Source of the DNA: Sphingobacterium sp. UBA5670
Lineage (GTDB): Bacteria; Bacteroidota; Bacteroidia; Sphingobacteriales; Sphingobacteriaceae
NCBI RefSeq assembly: GCF_002420705.1
Contig: NZ_DIIM01000019.1
Span: 85,069 to 149,068 of the forward strand
Direction: 5' to 3'
Length of the DNA stretch: 64,000 bases
Shown here: positions 1 through 8,535 of the stretch, in pieces
Layout of the letters: the number at the start of each line of letters is the position of its first letter
Position numbering within the stretch: position 1 is the first letter of the stretch
Program-made: the position numbers and the translations under genes
Notes under the pieces: generated by a model
Database searches by the model: none
The model's input: only the letters and a program-made list of their open reading frames with translations
What the model was told of the DNA's origin: nothing

Positions 1-1
1 A

Positions 2-67
2 ATCGGGGCGGGCGCTAAATATCCAACGATGAAACAATATGCATTTGGGTTGAATGTTGGATTTTAA
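2..67 (+). CDS. SusC/RagA-type TonB-dependent receptor, C-terminal end only
   Basis: A reading frame open from the left edge ends at TAA 65-67 and codes for about 21 residues finishing YPTMKQYAFGLNVGF. A terminal Phe after alternating hydrophobic residues is how the last beta strand of SusC-like outer-membrane barrels ends. The stop lies 12 bp before a susD gene, the standard SusC-SusD order. The body of the gene is outside the window, so substrate cannot be judged. The call rests on the short tail plus the neighbour. Confidence 0.75.
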   Translation: MGAGAKYPTMKQYAFGLNVGF

Positions 68-79
68 TACTAAAAAGAC

Positions 80-1909
80 ATGAAGAAAATATTAGATATA
101 GAGATAAAAAATGTATTTACATATTGTAAAAAATATACTTGGCGTGTATCTGCGCTTGCGATTCTCTTAGGCACACTAGGATCTTGTAAAAAGGATTTAT
201 TGGATATCACATCTAATACACAGGTGCCAGAGGATAAGATGTGGACGACAGATAATTATACCGATCTTGGGGTAAATGGTGTGTATCAGGCCTTACGCTT
301 TGGATATGCAACTGGTGGTACAAATAATAGAGAACTCTATCAATATGACCGTCTTTCCAATACGCTGATCCCCAGAGGAGGTGACGTATTATTAAATGCA
401 ACGGCCAATACGTCGACATCGCTTTTTGCAGATGTCTGGAAAGAGCTTTATGAAAGTGTGCATCGCGCCAATGATGCGATCTATGGAATCAGTAATATTT
501 CACCTTCGGCTCCAGAGAAAAAAGCGCGTTTGCTCGCGGAAGTGAAATTTTTACGGGCTTTTTACTATTATAGACTAAATCAACTTTATCGGGGTGTACC
601 TATTTATGACGCACCGATCAAATTTAATGAGGCTACTAAACCTAGAAATACGGAAAAAGAAGTTTGGGACTTTATTATTAAAGATCTGACAGATTGTATA
701 GCTGAGGCCAATCTGCCAACGAAATTCCCAGCGGGAGATAAGAATTTTGGTCGGATTTCGAAGTCTGCAGCCTATGCACTCCGTGGAAAAGTTTATATGT
801 ATCTCCAGGATTGGGATAAGGCCATTGCGGATTTTCAGGCAGTTAAGGATGCAGGACATCAACTGTTCCCTAATTACAAAGCTTTATTTACCGCAGCGAA
901 TGAGAAGTCTGATGAAATGATTTTCTCTATTCAGAACATTGCTTTGGACAATTATGGTTCAACCATGCAGTTTTACTTCGGTAGCCGTTCAGCATTTGGT
1001 TCCAATTGGGATACTTATATGGTTAGTCCTGATTTTGTAGATCTGTATGAAAATAAGGATGGCAGTAAATTTAACTGGGATGATGTAATCCCTGGTTATA
1101 GTGCCATGGCACCCGAAAAGAGAGAAATCTATTTTGTCAGAAATAATGTAGAGAAAGTTGCAAATGATAACAAGAAGCCAGCTAAATACAATGATTTGGT
1201 TTCTAAGGGGCTCGATTTCGGATTGTATTTAAATAATGGTAATGAAGAACGCTTAAAAAAGGCTTACGATAACCGGGATCCGCGTTTAAGTGCAAACGTT
1301 ATTCTACCCTATTCAACTTTTGTGGGGATGAATGGTTCCGCCGATCAGACATTCACCTCCAGATGGCCGCATGTCGAGCAGTTGGGCAATGTCTTTGATT
1401 TAAGAACCGATATGGAGAGCCAATTCTTTTACATTCCACGTAAGTTTGTCTATGAAGGTGGAAAGCCACCTATTCCGAGCCGGGTCGCTGGAGATATAGA
1501 TTATCCGGTGATACGATATGCAGATGTTCTTTTATTGTGGGCTGAGGCACTAAATGAAAAGGGACAAACGGCCCCAGCTGTAGATAAGGTGAATGAGGTC
1601 CGGGGCAGAGCAGGAGTTGGATTATTGAACAGTTCGGTTGCTACGACTGTGAAGGATAAAGCTGATTTGACGAGCCGTATCCGTAATGAACGTAGAAGGG
1701 AGCTTTTCGGTGAGGGTGTTATCTATTTCGATGAATTGCGATGGAAATCTTGGAAAGACCAAGTTTTTAACGGAAATGCGGGCAATAAGCAACCTTGGGG
1801 AGCAATTGTCGATAAATACACCTATCTGGGTGATCAATTGTTGACCTGGCCAATTCCTGAAGTAGAAAGACAACGAAATACAAGCTTGACGCAAAATACG
1901 GGCTGGTAG
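80..1909 (+). CDS. SusD/RagB family outer-membrane glycan-binding lipoprotein
   Basis: 609 aa. An N-terminal hydrophobic stretch (residues 22-34) ends in a lipobox LGSC with Cys36, followed by KKDLLD, so this should be a surface lipoprotein. The rest is typical SusD: a helical TPR-like N-terminal half (FLRAFYYYRLNQLYRGVPIY near 157-176) and a C-terminal NERRRELFGEG motif. SusD proteins sit as a lid on the SusC barrel and capture oligosaccharides. It directly follows the susC end and begins the visible part of the polysaccharide utilisation locus. The start has an A-rich upstream region as usual in Bacteroidota. The glycan is unknown, but downstream enzymes point to a uronic-acid polymer. Confidence 0.95.
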   Translation: MKKILDIEIKNVFTYCKKYTWRVSALAILLGTLGSCKKDLLDITSNTQVPEDKMWTTDNYTDLGVNGVYQALRFGYATGGTNNRELYQYDRLSNTLIPRGGDVLLNATANTSTSLFADVWKELYESVHRANDAIYGISNISPSAPEKKARLLAEVKFLRAFYYYRLNQLYRGVPIYDAPIKFNEATKPRNTEKEVWDFIIKDLTDCIAEANLPTKFPAGDKNFGRISKSAAYALRGKVYMYLQDWDKAIADFQAVKDAGHQLFPNYKALFTAANEKSDEMIFSIQNIALDNYGSTMQFYFGSRSAFGSNWDTYMVSPDFVDLYENKDGSKFNWDDVIPGYSAMAPEKREIYFVRNNVEKVANDNKKPAKYNDLVSKGLDFGLYLNNGNEERLKKAYDNRDPRLSANVILPYSTFVGMNGSADQTFTSRWPHVEQLGNVFDLRTDMESQFFYIPRKFVYEGGKPPIPSRVAGDIDYPVIRYADVLLLWAEALNEKGQTAPAVDKVNEVRGRAGVGLLNSSVATTVKDKADLTSRIRNERRRELFGEGVIYFDELRWKSWKDQVFNGNAGNKQPWGAIVDKYTYLGDQLLTWPIPEVERQRNTSLTQNTGW

Positions 1910-1947
1910 GAGAGTTGGTATAACGCTTTCACGTAAAAAAGTTGTTA

Positions 1948-1990
1948 TCAATCGCTTATGCAATCGTTTGCTGGAGCGATTGATTTCTTT
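1948..1990 (+). terminator. Stem-loop after susD
   Basis: Arms TCAATCGCT (1948-1956) and AGCGATTGA (1975-1983) are exact complements around an 18-nt loop and are followed by a T-rich stretch. It lies between susD and the DUF2264 gene and may end or attenuate susCD transcription, which would let the enzyme genes be expressed at a lower level. Confidence 0.5.
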
Positions 1991-2075
1991 TTGCTTGCTT
2001 TTATAACGTAAAATAAAGATTTTTAATGTTTTGTGTAGCGTTAATTAGCTCACATTAATTTATAAACCATTATCG

Positions 2076-3341
2076 ATGAAGAGAAGATTCCTATTAAAAT
2101 TGTTAGGCGGAGCTGGCGTTGGTGTATTAACGGCGTCTTTACCAGTGGAAGCAAAGGCAATCAGTTTAGACGATAAAAGAAATTCTACCGAAAATGACCG
2201 GGCTTATTGGGTATCTATCTTACACAAGATGGCAGCTCCCATATTGAGCAATATCAGTAAACAGCAATGGCGTAAAAATATGCCGATGGAGGTGAGCCCG
2301 ACTTTTGATAGTAGGGATCCCGGCGTTGGATACCTGGAAGCCTTTGGGCGTTTGTTGGCTGGAATGGCACCTTGGCTGGCATTAGCGGATGATGCAACTG
2401 AGGAAGGTAAATTACGCAAGCAATTACGCGACCAGGCGCTACTGGGGATAAAGTATGGTGTAGATCCAAAATCTCCGGATTATTTTACTTGGCGAGGACC
2501 TTCATCTCAGACCCTTGTGGATGCAGCGCATCTTGCACTGGCTTTTCTGAGAGCCCCAAAAGCTTTATGGGAACCATTGGACCCAACGACAAAGAGAAGA
2601 GTCGTCGAAGAGTTTAAACTGCTACGGAAGATCAAGCCCAATGAAAGTAATTGGCTGCTTTTTGCGGCAATGACAGAAACATTTCTTTACAGCATAGGAG
2701 AGGAATGTGCACGGGAAAAGATCGATTATGCGGTCAATAAATTTGATCAGGAATGGTATGTGGGGGATGGCTGGTATAGTGATGGTGTCCATTTTAGTTT
2801 TGACCACTACAATGGTTATGTGATCCATTGTATGCAGGTGGAGTCACTGCGTCATAACATTTCAGCGGGAGGAAAATACAAGGAAATGTATGAGCGAGCC
2901 TATAAACGAATGCAGCGTTATGCGCATCACCTAGAACGCATGATCTCTCCGGAAGGTCATTATGTCGTTGTTGGACGCTCCTCAACTTATAAAAATGCCG
3001 CATTCCAGCCGCTAGCAACAGTTGCCTTAGAAAATAAGCTACCCGAAGATATCTCAAAGGGACAGGTTAGGGCTGCATTGACCACGATACTTCGACATAT
3101 TTATATTGACAAGACATTTGCACCCTCAGGATGGCTGCGTATGGGAGTGGTAGGTGACAAACAATCCAATCTCGCAGATTACTATACAAACGCAGGTTCG
3201 ATGTATGTGGCCTCCCTGTCATTCTTGCCTTTGGGATTACCGGCAGACGATGAGTTCTGGACCTGTGCCCCGCAACCATGGACTTCCCAAAAATGCTGGA
3301 ATGCTGAGCAATTTCCCAAGGACTATTATGTAAGTTATTAA
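2076..3341 (+). CDS. DUF2264 family exported protein of the polysaccharide locus
   Basis: 421 aa. The N-terminus MKRRFLLKLLGGAGVGV resembles a twin-arginine signal (KRRFLLK then a hydrophobic run), so export by Tat to the periplasm is likely. The mature part, with motifs such as ESNWLLFAAMTE, DGWYSDG and YVVVGRSSTYKNAAF, matches my memory of DUF2264, an all-helical (alpha/alpha)n-toroid-like family common in ulvan, pectin and other uronate loci of Bacteroidota. Activity is not established from sequence; a glycosidase or lyase-like role is inferred from the fold and neighbours. It sits between susD and a GH88 gene on the same strand. Confidence 0.85.
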   Translation: MKRRFLLKLLGGAGVGVLTASLPVEAKAISLDDKRNSTENDRAYWVSILHKMAAPILSNISKQQWRKNMPMEVSPTFDSRDPGVGYLEAFGRLLAGMAPWLALADDATEEGKLRKQLRDQALLGIKYGVDPKSPDYFTWRGPSSQTLVDAAHLALAFLRAPKALWEPLDPTTKRRVVEEFKLLRKIKPNESNWLLFAAMTETFLYSIGEECAREKIDYAVNKFDQEWYVGDGWYSDGVHFSFDHYNGYVIHCMQVESLRHNISAGGKYKEMYERAYKRMQRYAHHLERMISPEGHYVVVGRSSTYKNAAFQPLATVALENKLPEDISKGQVRAALTTILRHIYIDKTFAPSGWLRMGVVGDKQSNLADYYTNAGSMYVASLSFLPLGLPADDEFWTCAPQPWTSQKCWNAEQFPKDYYVSY

Positions 3342-3384
3342 ACGAAAAAAGAATAAAAAAGCAAAAGATTAAGGATTGGATAAA

Positions 3385-4659
3385 ATGAAGATACAACACT
3401 ATATTACGGGAGCTTTAATGATCGGGCTAGGCATGCAGGGAATTTCCTGTTCCAGTCAGCGAAACATAGGGTCAGTGAAATTGGGGCTTGACAAAGAATT
3501 TGTCCGTACCAATTTAGAAGATGCACATAAACAAATTGCCTACCTTGCAGCATCGATCGGTGAATCGGATATGCCTACAACCTATAAAGATGGTAAATAT
3601 GTAAATTGGGGTTCAAGTTGGTGGTGCTCTGGGTTTTATCCCGGTACAGTGTTATACTTATACGAGTATACCAAGGATGAAAAGCTTTTGATGGAAGCAA
3701 AAAGCAAATTAAAAGAACTCGAGAAGGAGAAGAACAACAAGGGAACACATGATTTGGGCTTTATGTTGTACTGCAGCTTTGGTAATGCATTGCGCTTGAC
3801 AGGGGATTCGACATCCTATAAAGAAATTTTAAGTACTGGAGCAGCATCTTTGGCAACACGTTTCCATGAAGCACCGAAAACGATTCGATCATGGGACGGT
3901 GGAAAAAACTGGGATGGCCAGCCTTGGACTTATCCGGTAATCATCGACAATATGATGAACCTGGAGTTTCTGACGGAAGTCTCCAAAATGACAGGTGATA
4001 AGCGTTATCGTGATATTGCGGTGCAACATGCCAATACGACGATGGTAAACCACTATCGAAAAGATTATAGTTCCTACCATGTCGTGGATTACAATCCGCA
4101 AGATGGAAGTATTATTTCGAGAAAGACTGCCCAAGGTGCTTTTGACGAATCTGCATGGGCTAGGGGACAGTCTTGGGGATTGTATGGTTATACGATGATG
4201 TACCGCGAGACCGGCGACAAGAAATATTTGGAACAAGCTCGACATATTGCACAGTTTTATCTGAACCATCCCAATCTTCCAAAGGATCTGATCCCTTATT
4301 GGGATATGGACCAGAACAAACTTACTCCGGATAGTAAATATTATGGTCAGAAAGATCTTCGTGATGTATCGACAGCTTCGGTGACCGCTTCGGCTTTGTT
4401 GGAACTGGCACAATACACAACAGGAGGTGAAAGCCAGCTGTATATCTCGAAAGCTGAGCAGATGTTACGTTCATTATCGTCTAAACCGTACAAAGCAGAT
4501 TTTAAAGAAGCAGGTGGCTATATCTTGAAACATAGTGTTGGTTCAATCCCCCATAAAACAGAGGTTGATGTGCCTTTAACCTATGCCGATTACTATTATG
4601 TAGAGGCATTGGTGCGGTATGATCGATTGCTCCGTGGAGAAAAGGTAATCAAGCCATAG
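3385..4659 (+). CDS. GH88 unsaturated glucuronyl/galacturonyl hydrolase, lipoprotein
   Basis: 424 aa from the ATG at 3385; an in-frame TTG at 3376 is possible but less likely. A lipobox GISC puts the lipidated Cys at residue 22. The protein has the (alpha/alpha)6 barrel pattern of GH88 with both expected catalytic Asp: D123 in THDLGFM and D188 in IIDNMMNLEF. GH88 enzymes hydrate and remove the 4,5-unsaturated uronic acid left at the non-reducing end by polysaccharide lyases, which fits the lyase encoded downstream in the same locus. A damaged copy of the last 103 bases of this gene lies at 8101-8204. Confidence 0.92.
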   Translation: MKIQHYITGALMIGLGMQGISCSSQRNIGSVKLGLDKEFVRTNLEDAHKQIAYLAASIGESDMPTTYKDGKYVNWGSSWWCSGFYPGTVLYLYEYTKDEKLLMEAKSKLKELEKEKNNKGTHDLGFMLYCSFGNALRLTGDSTSYKEILSTGAASLATRFHEAPKTIRSWDGGKNWDGQPWTYPVIIDNMMNLEFLTEVSKMTGDKRYRDIAVQHANTTMVNHYRKDYSSYHVVDYNPQDGSIISRKTAQGAFDESAWARGQSWGLYGYTMMYRETGDKKYLEQARHIAQFYLNHPNLPKDLIPYWDMDQNKLTPDSKYYGQKDLRDVSTASVTASALLELAQYTTGGESQLYISKAEQMLRSLSSKPYKADFKEAGGYILKHSVGSIPHKTEVDVPLTYADYYYVEALVRYDRLLRGEKVIKP

Positions 4660-4670
4660 AAACTATCAGA

Positions 4671-4712
4671 CTTGCCTTTGAAGCATAAAGGATTTTTTGT
4701 TTTAAAGGCAAG
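4671..4712 (+). terminator. Stem-loop after the GH88 gene
   Basis: CTTGCCTTT (4671-4679) pairs exactly with AAAGGCAAG (4704-4712) across a long T-rich loop. It follows the GH88 stop by 11 bases. There is no clean terminal T tract, so it may be a processing or stabilising hairpin instead of a true terminator. Confidence 0.35.
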
Positions 4713-4774
4713 ATGATGACTCTCTTGAATACAGTAAGTTTTAGAAAGAATGTTTTATCAGGCAACAAGAGATC

Positions 4775-5905
4775 ATGAACCAAAAACATATTACTGGTCG
4801 ATTATTATATACAGCAATCTTTATTTGTATGCTTGTATGTGTAAATGTTTTATTCGCATTCGGACAGCAGACTAATCCTTTCTATGGTAAAGTTGCCAGG
4901 GTCAAATACGACAGTGGTTTTTCGATGAAAGATTATTGGGTGTGGTGCGGCTCGGTGATCAAAGATGATAAGGGAATGTATCAAATGTTTGCTTCTCGTT
5001 GGCCAAAGAAATTTCCGTTTCATCCGACATGGATGGTAGCATCGGAAATCGTTCGCGCAGAGGCAGAGAAACCCGAGGGTCCCTATCGGTTTAAAGAAGT
5101 TGTACTGCCTGCTAGAGGGGCTCAATATTGGGATGGAAGATCGACGCATAATCCAAGCATAACGAAATATGGCAATAAATATGTTCTTTTCTACATGGGA
5201 TCAACGCATCCTTTTGATGATCCTTCATCAGCGGAGCAGTTAACATTAAACTCTCCGTATGCAACCGTCGGACGATCCAATAAACGTATTGGTATAGCAA
5301 CAGCAGATGCAATCACTGGCCCATGGACAAGATATGATGCGCCTATACTGGATACCAAACCAAATACTTTTTATAGTTTTTTAACATCCAACCCGGCTCC
5401 TTTGATCCGGAAAGATGGCTCTGTTCTTATCGTTTTTAAAGGACGTAGCTATGGAAAGACCTATCCATTTCAGAGCGAGCAAAGGATAGGTATTGCCTAT
5501 GCAAAGTCTATTTACGATAAATTTACAGTACTCAATAATGATTTGCCGTTATTTAGTAATGAAGAATATAGTGAATTTGAGGACCCATTCCTTTGGGAAG
5601 ATAAACAGGGATTACATCTTTTAATGAAAGATATGTCCAGTAAGATGACAGGAGAACATCATGCTGGTGTACTTTTTCACTCCTCGGATGGGATCAAATG
5701 GAAAATGGATACGACAAAAAAGGCGTATTCACGAACATTAACATTCGAAGATGGTCAGAAGATTACCATGGGGCAGCTGGAACGGCCATTTGTTCTCTTT
5801 GAAAAAGGTAAACCTATTTGTATGTTTTTCGCAACGATGGATGGACCGGGAGGATTTGATAAAGGAAAAAAATCTTGGAATATTGCTATTCCAATCAAAG
5901 AATAA
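4775..5905 (+). CDS. Exported GH43/GH117-like five-bladed beta-propeller protein, putative glycosidase
   Basis: 376 aa. Residues 8-30 form a signal peptide ending FAFGQ. The mature protein has the repeating blade pattern of glycosidase propellers: WCGSVIKDDKGMYQMF, HNPSITKYGNKYVLFYMG, NPAPLIRKDGSVLIVF and a central FEDPFLWEDKQGLHLLMKD, where the EDP triplet recalls the GH43 clan. I cannot assign the exact family; GH43, GH117 or a sucrase-like propeller are all possible. Its place between GH88 and a polysaccharide lyase suggests it removes neutral sugars from the same glycan. Confidence 0.75.
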   Translation: MNQKHITGRLLYTAIFICMLVCVNVLFAFGQQTNPFYGKVARVKYDSGFSMKDYWVWCGSVIKDDKGMYQMFASRWPKKFPFHPTWMVASEIVRAEAEKPEGPYRFKEVVLPARGAQYWDGRSTHNPSITKYGNKYVLFYMGSTHPFDDPSSAEQLTLNSPYATVGRSNKRIGIATADAITGPWTRYDAPILDTKPNTFYSFLTSNPAPLIRKDGSVLIVFKGRSYGKTYPFQSEQRIGIAYAKSIYDKFTVLNNDLPLFSNEEYSEFEDPFLWEDKQGLHLLMKDMSSKMTGEHHAGVLFHSSDGIKWKMDTTKKAYSRTLTFEDGQKITMGQLERPFVLFEKGKPICMFFATMDGPGGFDKGKKSWNIAIPIKE

Positions 5906-5920
5906 CCAAAGAAAATTTTC

Positions 5921-6018
5921 ATTGGAACAATCTCTTGTTCAGGGTTGTTCCGTTAGTAGCGATAGATAAACAATATGATCTACATCTCCCGGATGTATTA
6001 AAGGCATATTGTTCCAAT
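5921..6018 (+). repeat. 11-bp inverted repeat between propeller and lyase genes
   Basis: ATTGGAACAAT (5921-5931) and ATTGTTCCAAT (6008-6018) are exact complements 76 bp apart, and an inner TTGTTCC (5945-5951) can pair with GGAACAA in competition. Two mutually exclusive stems are therefore possible ahead of the lyase start at 6052. Confidence 0.5.
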
Positions 6019-6051
6019 TATAAATTACCAATATCATAAATCTAACAAAGA

Positions 6052-8079
6052 ATGAGAACAACAAACAGTAAACTCAGATTCATTGCAGTCGCATTGATGA
6101 GTACACTTTCGGCAATGATGGCCTGTCATAAGGATATGCTGAAGCTGGAAAGCTCTATTGCTCAGCTGCAAAAAAAAGCGGCTACTTTTGATTCCGCAAA
6201 TGAGGTCAGCCTTTTGCCTGCGGCAGATGCGTATGTTCAGGATGGGGCCAATGCCAGTACAAATTATGGTGATAATAGTTGGCTGATTGCCAAAGATGAC
6301 GCCTCAGGTTATCGAAGAGATATTTATCTGCGTTTTGATCTGACCGCATTGCCCAGCAATATTACTAGTGTCCAGTCGGTACGGATTGAATTGGCTGGAG
6401 GGGTGGCTAGTGCTGCGGATACAGCAAATGCCAAGTGGCTTTACTACACAACCTTGGAAAAAGATTGGGGTGAGAAAACGATCAATTGGAATAATGCGCC
6501 AGCCACAGGGGAAAAGCTTGGAGAGATCAATGGAAAACTGAAAGTTACAAATGGAATTGTCTATTTTGATATTCCCGTCTCTGTGCTTCAAGCAGCTTTG
6601 GATTCGGACAGAAAATTGTCCATTAAGATTGTCGCACAGCGAAAAATCACCGGCTCTACTTCATTTTATTCTGACTTTCAATCTAAAGAAGCACAGGATG
6701 TGGGACTTCGACCAAAGTTGAAAATTAATTACACAGCATCAGTGTCAAACTTTTATGACAACCTAGTCATGGATAAAATTAGCTTTGACTCGATCAAGCT
6801 TGATCTCACAACATCATCTGCCGCTCAAACACTAATTAACAATCAAGTTACCGTCAAAGCAAATGATGCATTAAATGCAATTCCTACTCCGGTTGCAAAA
6901 ATTTCAGATCCCGATGGCAAAAACAAAGTACAGACTGATGCAGCTAAAGTGTATTCGTTGGCCCTACAATATTTTTTGTTTCAGGAGCAGTCAAACGCGG
7001 GGCAATATGTTGATAAGGCGAAGGAATTCCTCCTTTCTTGGGCAACCATTAATGTAGCAATAAGCCAGACGCCTGATGAAAGTATATATCTTCCATTTTT
7101 TACCGGATATTCACTTATTCGTGCAAAAATTGATGCTAATAGTAGGACGACGATCGACAATTGGTTACATACAAGATATAACTTTTACAAAACTCAATCG
7201 GTCAGAACAAATAATTGGGAAACTATCCGAAACCTTCTGATGATTGATATCGCTTATATACTGAATGACGGAACGCTTATTAACCAAGCGACTTCAGATT
7301 TTAGTACTCATCATAATAAAAACTACCGCGCTGATGGCGCAAGCGTGGATTTTCTAGGGCGTGATGCATTTGCCTACCATGTTTATGATATGGAATTTAT
7401 GGGACAGATTGGCCGTACCCTGTATATTAAACGGGGGCGTGCTACGGTTGACAGTTTGGTTAATCACCGTGCGACAAAATGGGTAAATTTGCGCATCAAT
7501 TCCAATGACAGCCCTGTGCTTGGAGGATCTATTGCTGATGCGGTTTCGTTTATGTCGCCTTATGTAATGGACCCTGCCAATAATATTCATCTTGAGTTTG
7601 TCAATACAGAATGGGCTCCCGATAAAACTAGAGCCGATTATAATAAGCCATTTAATGCGGCAGGATCCAGTTATGCTTTTGTCCAGATGGCTGCGATTAT
7701 GAAGAACGAGATGTTCGGTTTCCTGAGAAAGTTAAATCCTAGTTTCACCAGATATACTGATTTGCGTTACTATATTAATTCTTTTGGGCCATCGTTAAGT
7801 GCTTCGACTGCGGCAAATGTGACATTATATGGTGATACTCCTTTCCGTGGCTGGTATAAACAGCTTAGCGTTGGAAACTACAGCCTTACTGATTTGCAAG
7901 GATTGGGTATTGCGAATGACCAATTAAGCAGTATCAGCGTTCCAAATGGTTTTAAAGTCACACTCTATGAGAATGGAGATTTTACAGGAAATTCTGTGCT
8001 GTTAACAGGGCATGCTATTGATCTGTCAATCCTAAACTTTAACGATAAGACATCTTCGCTGGTGGTTGAACATCTTTAG
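6052..8079 (+). CDS. Three-domain polysaccharide lyase (CBM96/DNRLRE, alginate-lyase fold, crystallin-like)
   Basis: 675 aa lipoprotein with lipidated Cys25 (MMACHKD). Residues about 52-228 form a DNRLRE/CBM96-type beta-sandwich (ADAYVQDG, YLRFDLTALP, WNNAPATGEKLGEI). Residues about 240-580 match the alginate-lyase (PL5/PL38-like) helical toroid, with NNWETIRNLLM near 387-397 and NYRADGASVDFLGRDAFAYH near 424-443 supplying probable catalytic Asn, Arg, His and Tyr. The last 90 residues (LYGDTPFRGW, VTLYENGDFTGNSVLLTG) resemble a beta/gamma-crystallin domain. It would cut the uronate polymer by beta-elimination and make substrates for GH88. Exact PL family and substrate (alginate, glucuronan or other) are undecided. 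Confidence 0.82.
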   Translation: MRTTNSKLRFIAVALMSTLSAMMACHKDMLKLESSIAQLQKKAATFDSANEVSLLPAADAYVQDGANASTNYGDNSWLIAKDDASGYRRDIYLRFDLTALPSNITSVQSVRIELAGGVASAADTANAKWLYYTTLEKDWGEKTINWNNAPATGEKLGEINGKLKVTNGIVYFDIPVSVLQAALDSDRKLSIKIVAQRKITGSTSFYSDFQSKEAQDVGLRPKLKINYTASVSNFYDNLVMDKISFDSIKLDLTTSSAAQTLINNQVTVKANDALNAIPTPVAKISDPDGKNKVQTDAAKVYSLALQYFLFQEQSNAGQYVDKAKEFLLSWATINVAISQTPDESIYLPFFTGYSLIRAKIDANSRTTIDNWLHTRYNFYKTQSVRTNNWETIRNLLMIDIAYILNDGTLINQATSDFSTHHNKNYRADGASVDFLGRDAFAYHVYDMEFMGQIGRTLYIKRGRATVDSLVNHRATKWVNLRINSNDSPVLGGSIADAVSFMSPYVMDPANNIHLEFVNTEWAPDKTRADYNKPFNAAGSSYAFVQMAAIMKNEMFGFLRKLNPSFTRYTDLRYYINSFGPSLSASTAANVTLYGDTPFRGWYKQLSVGNYSLTDLQGLGIANDQLSSISVPNGFKVTLYENGDFTGNSVLLTGHAIDLSILNFNDKTSSLVVEHL

Positions 8080-8100
8080 TCAATTTATCTAAATGAACGC

Positions 8101-8204
8101 ATAAAACAAAGGTTGATGTGCCTTTAACCTGTCCTGATTGCTATTATGTAGCGGCATTGGTGTGGTATGACCAAATTGCTTCGTGGAGAAAAGGTAATCA
8201 AGCA
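8101..8204 (+). pseudogene. Decayed copy of the 3' end of the GH88 gene
   Basis: By hand alignment this stretch matches 4553-4655, the last part of the GH88 gene, at about 92 of 103 bases, with a 1-base insertion near 8181 that shifts the frame. The first half still reads KVDVPLTCPDCYYVAALVWYD against EVDVPLTYADYYYVEALVRYD in the intact gene. The match starts abruptly 21 bp after the lyase stop. The most economical reading is that a second GH88 gene once ended here and was mostly deleted, or that this piece was left by a duplication or recombination. Confidence 0.85.
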
Positions 8205-8288
8205 GTATCGGGAGGTTTTTTGAGTTTTCAACAAAGTTATTAACATCATGTGGAAAAAGTGAAGTATACGAGCTTAGTCATTTTATCG

Positions 8289-8503
8289 TATTCCCTGTTA
8301 AAAATAATTTGCTTCGTCTAGTATATAAATAAACACCTATATAATACCAATTCCTATATTAACAGGGTAATTACAGGGGAATAACTCGGGGTTAGCAGGG
8401 GGTTAACAGGGGTATTACCCCTGTTAACCCCCTGCTATATCCTTGTAATAATAGTGTTACTCCTCTGTTAATAGAGAATTTGATATTAACTTGGTAATAA
8501 GTT
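8289..8503. repeat. Dense cluster of G-rich inverted and direct repeats with a perfect 45-nt palindrome
   Basis: The core is a perfect 22-bp inverted repeat (8393-8414 and 8416-8437) around a single T, with half-site AGCAGGGGGTTAACAGGGGT. Diverged copies of the unit TTAACAGGGGTA surround it: TTAACAGGGTAA near 8359, TTACAGGGGAATAA near 8371, reverse-oriented TATTCCCTGTTAA at 8289-8301 and TTACTCCTCTGTTAAT near 8457-8472. The remainder of the 456-bp gap between the lyase and DUF6266 genes holds the GH88 remnant and no other gene. No regular spacers are present, so this is not a CRISPR array. It could be a protein-binding array, a recombination site or an RNA structure in the DUF6266 leader. Confidence 0.85.
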
Positions 8504-8535
8504 ATATACCATTATAAACTGAGGAGAGAAACATT

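Noticed and set aside
3889..4413. 174-codon open frame on the minus strand inside the GH88 gene
   Set aside because: Fully antisense to a well-supported enzyme gene; its translation is rich in Ile, Arg, His and Cys with no domain-like pattern.
8393..8437. Palindrome as the terminator of the polysaccharide lyase gene
   Set aside because: It lies more than 300 bp after the stop and lacks a T tract; its arms are part of a wider repeat family.
8289..8503. Repeat cluster as a CRISPR array
   Set aside because: Repeats differ in length and orientation and there are no equal-length unique spacers or cas genes.
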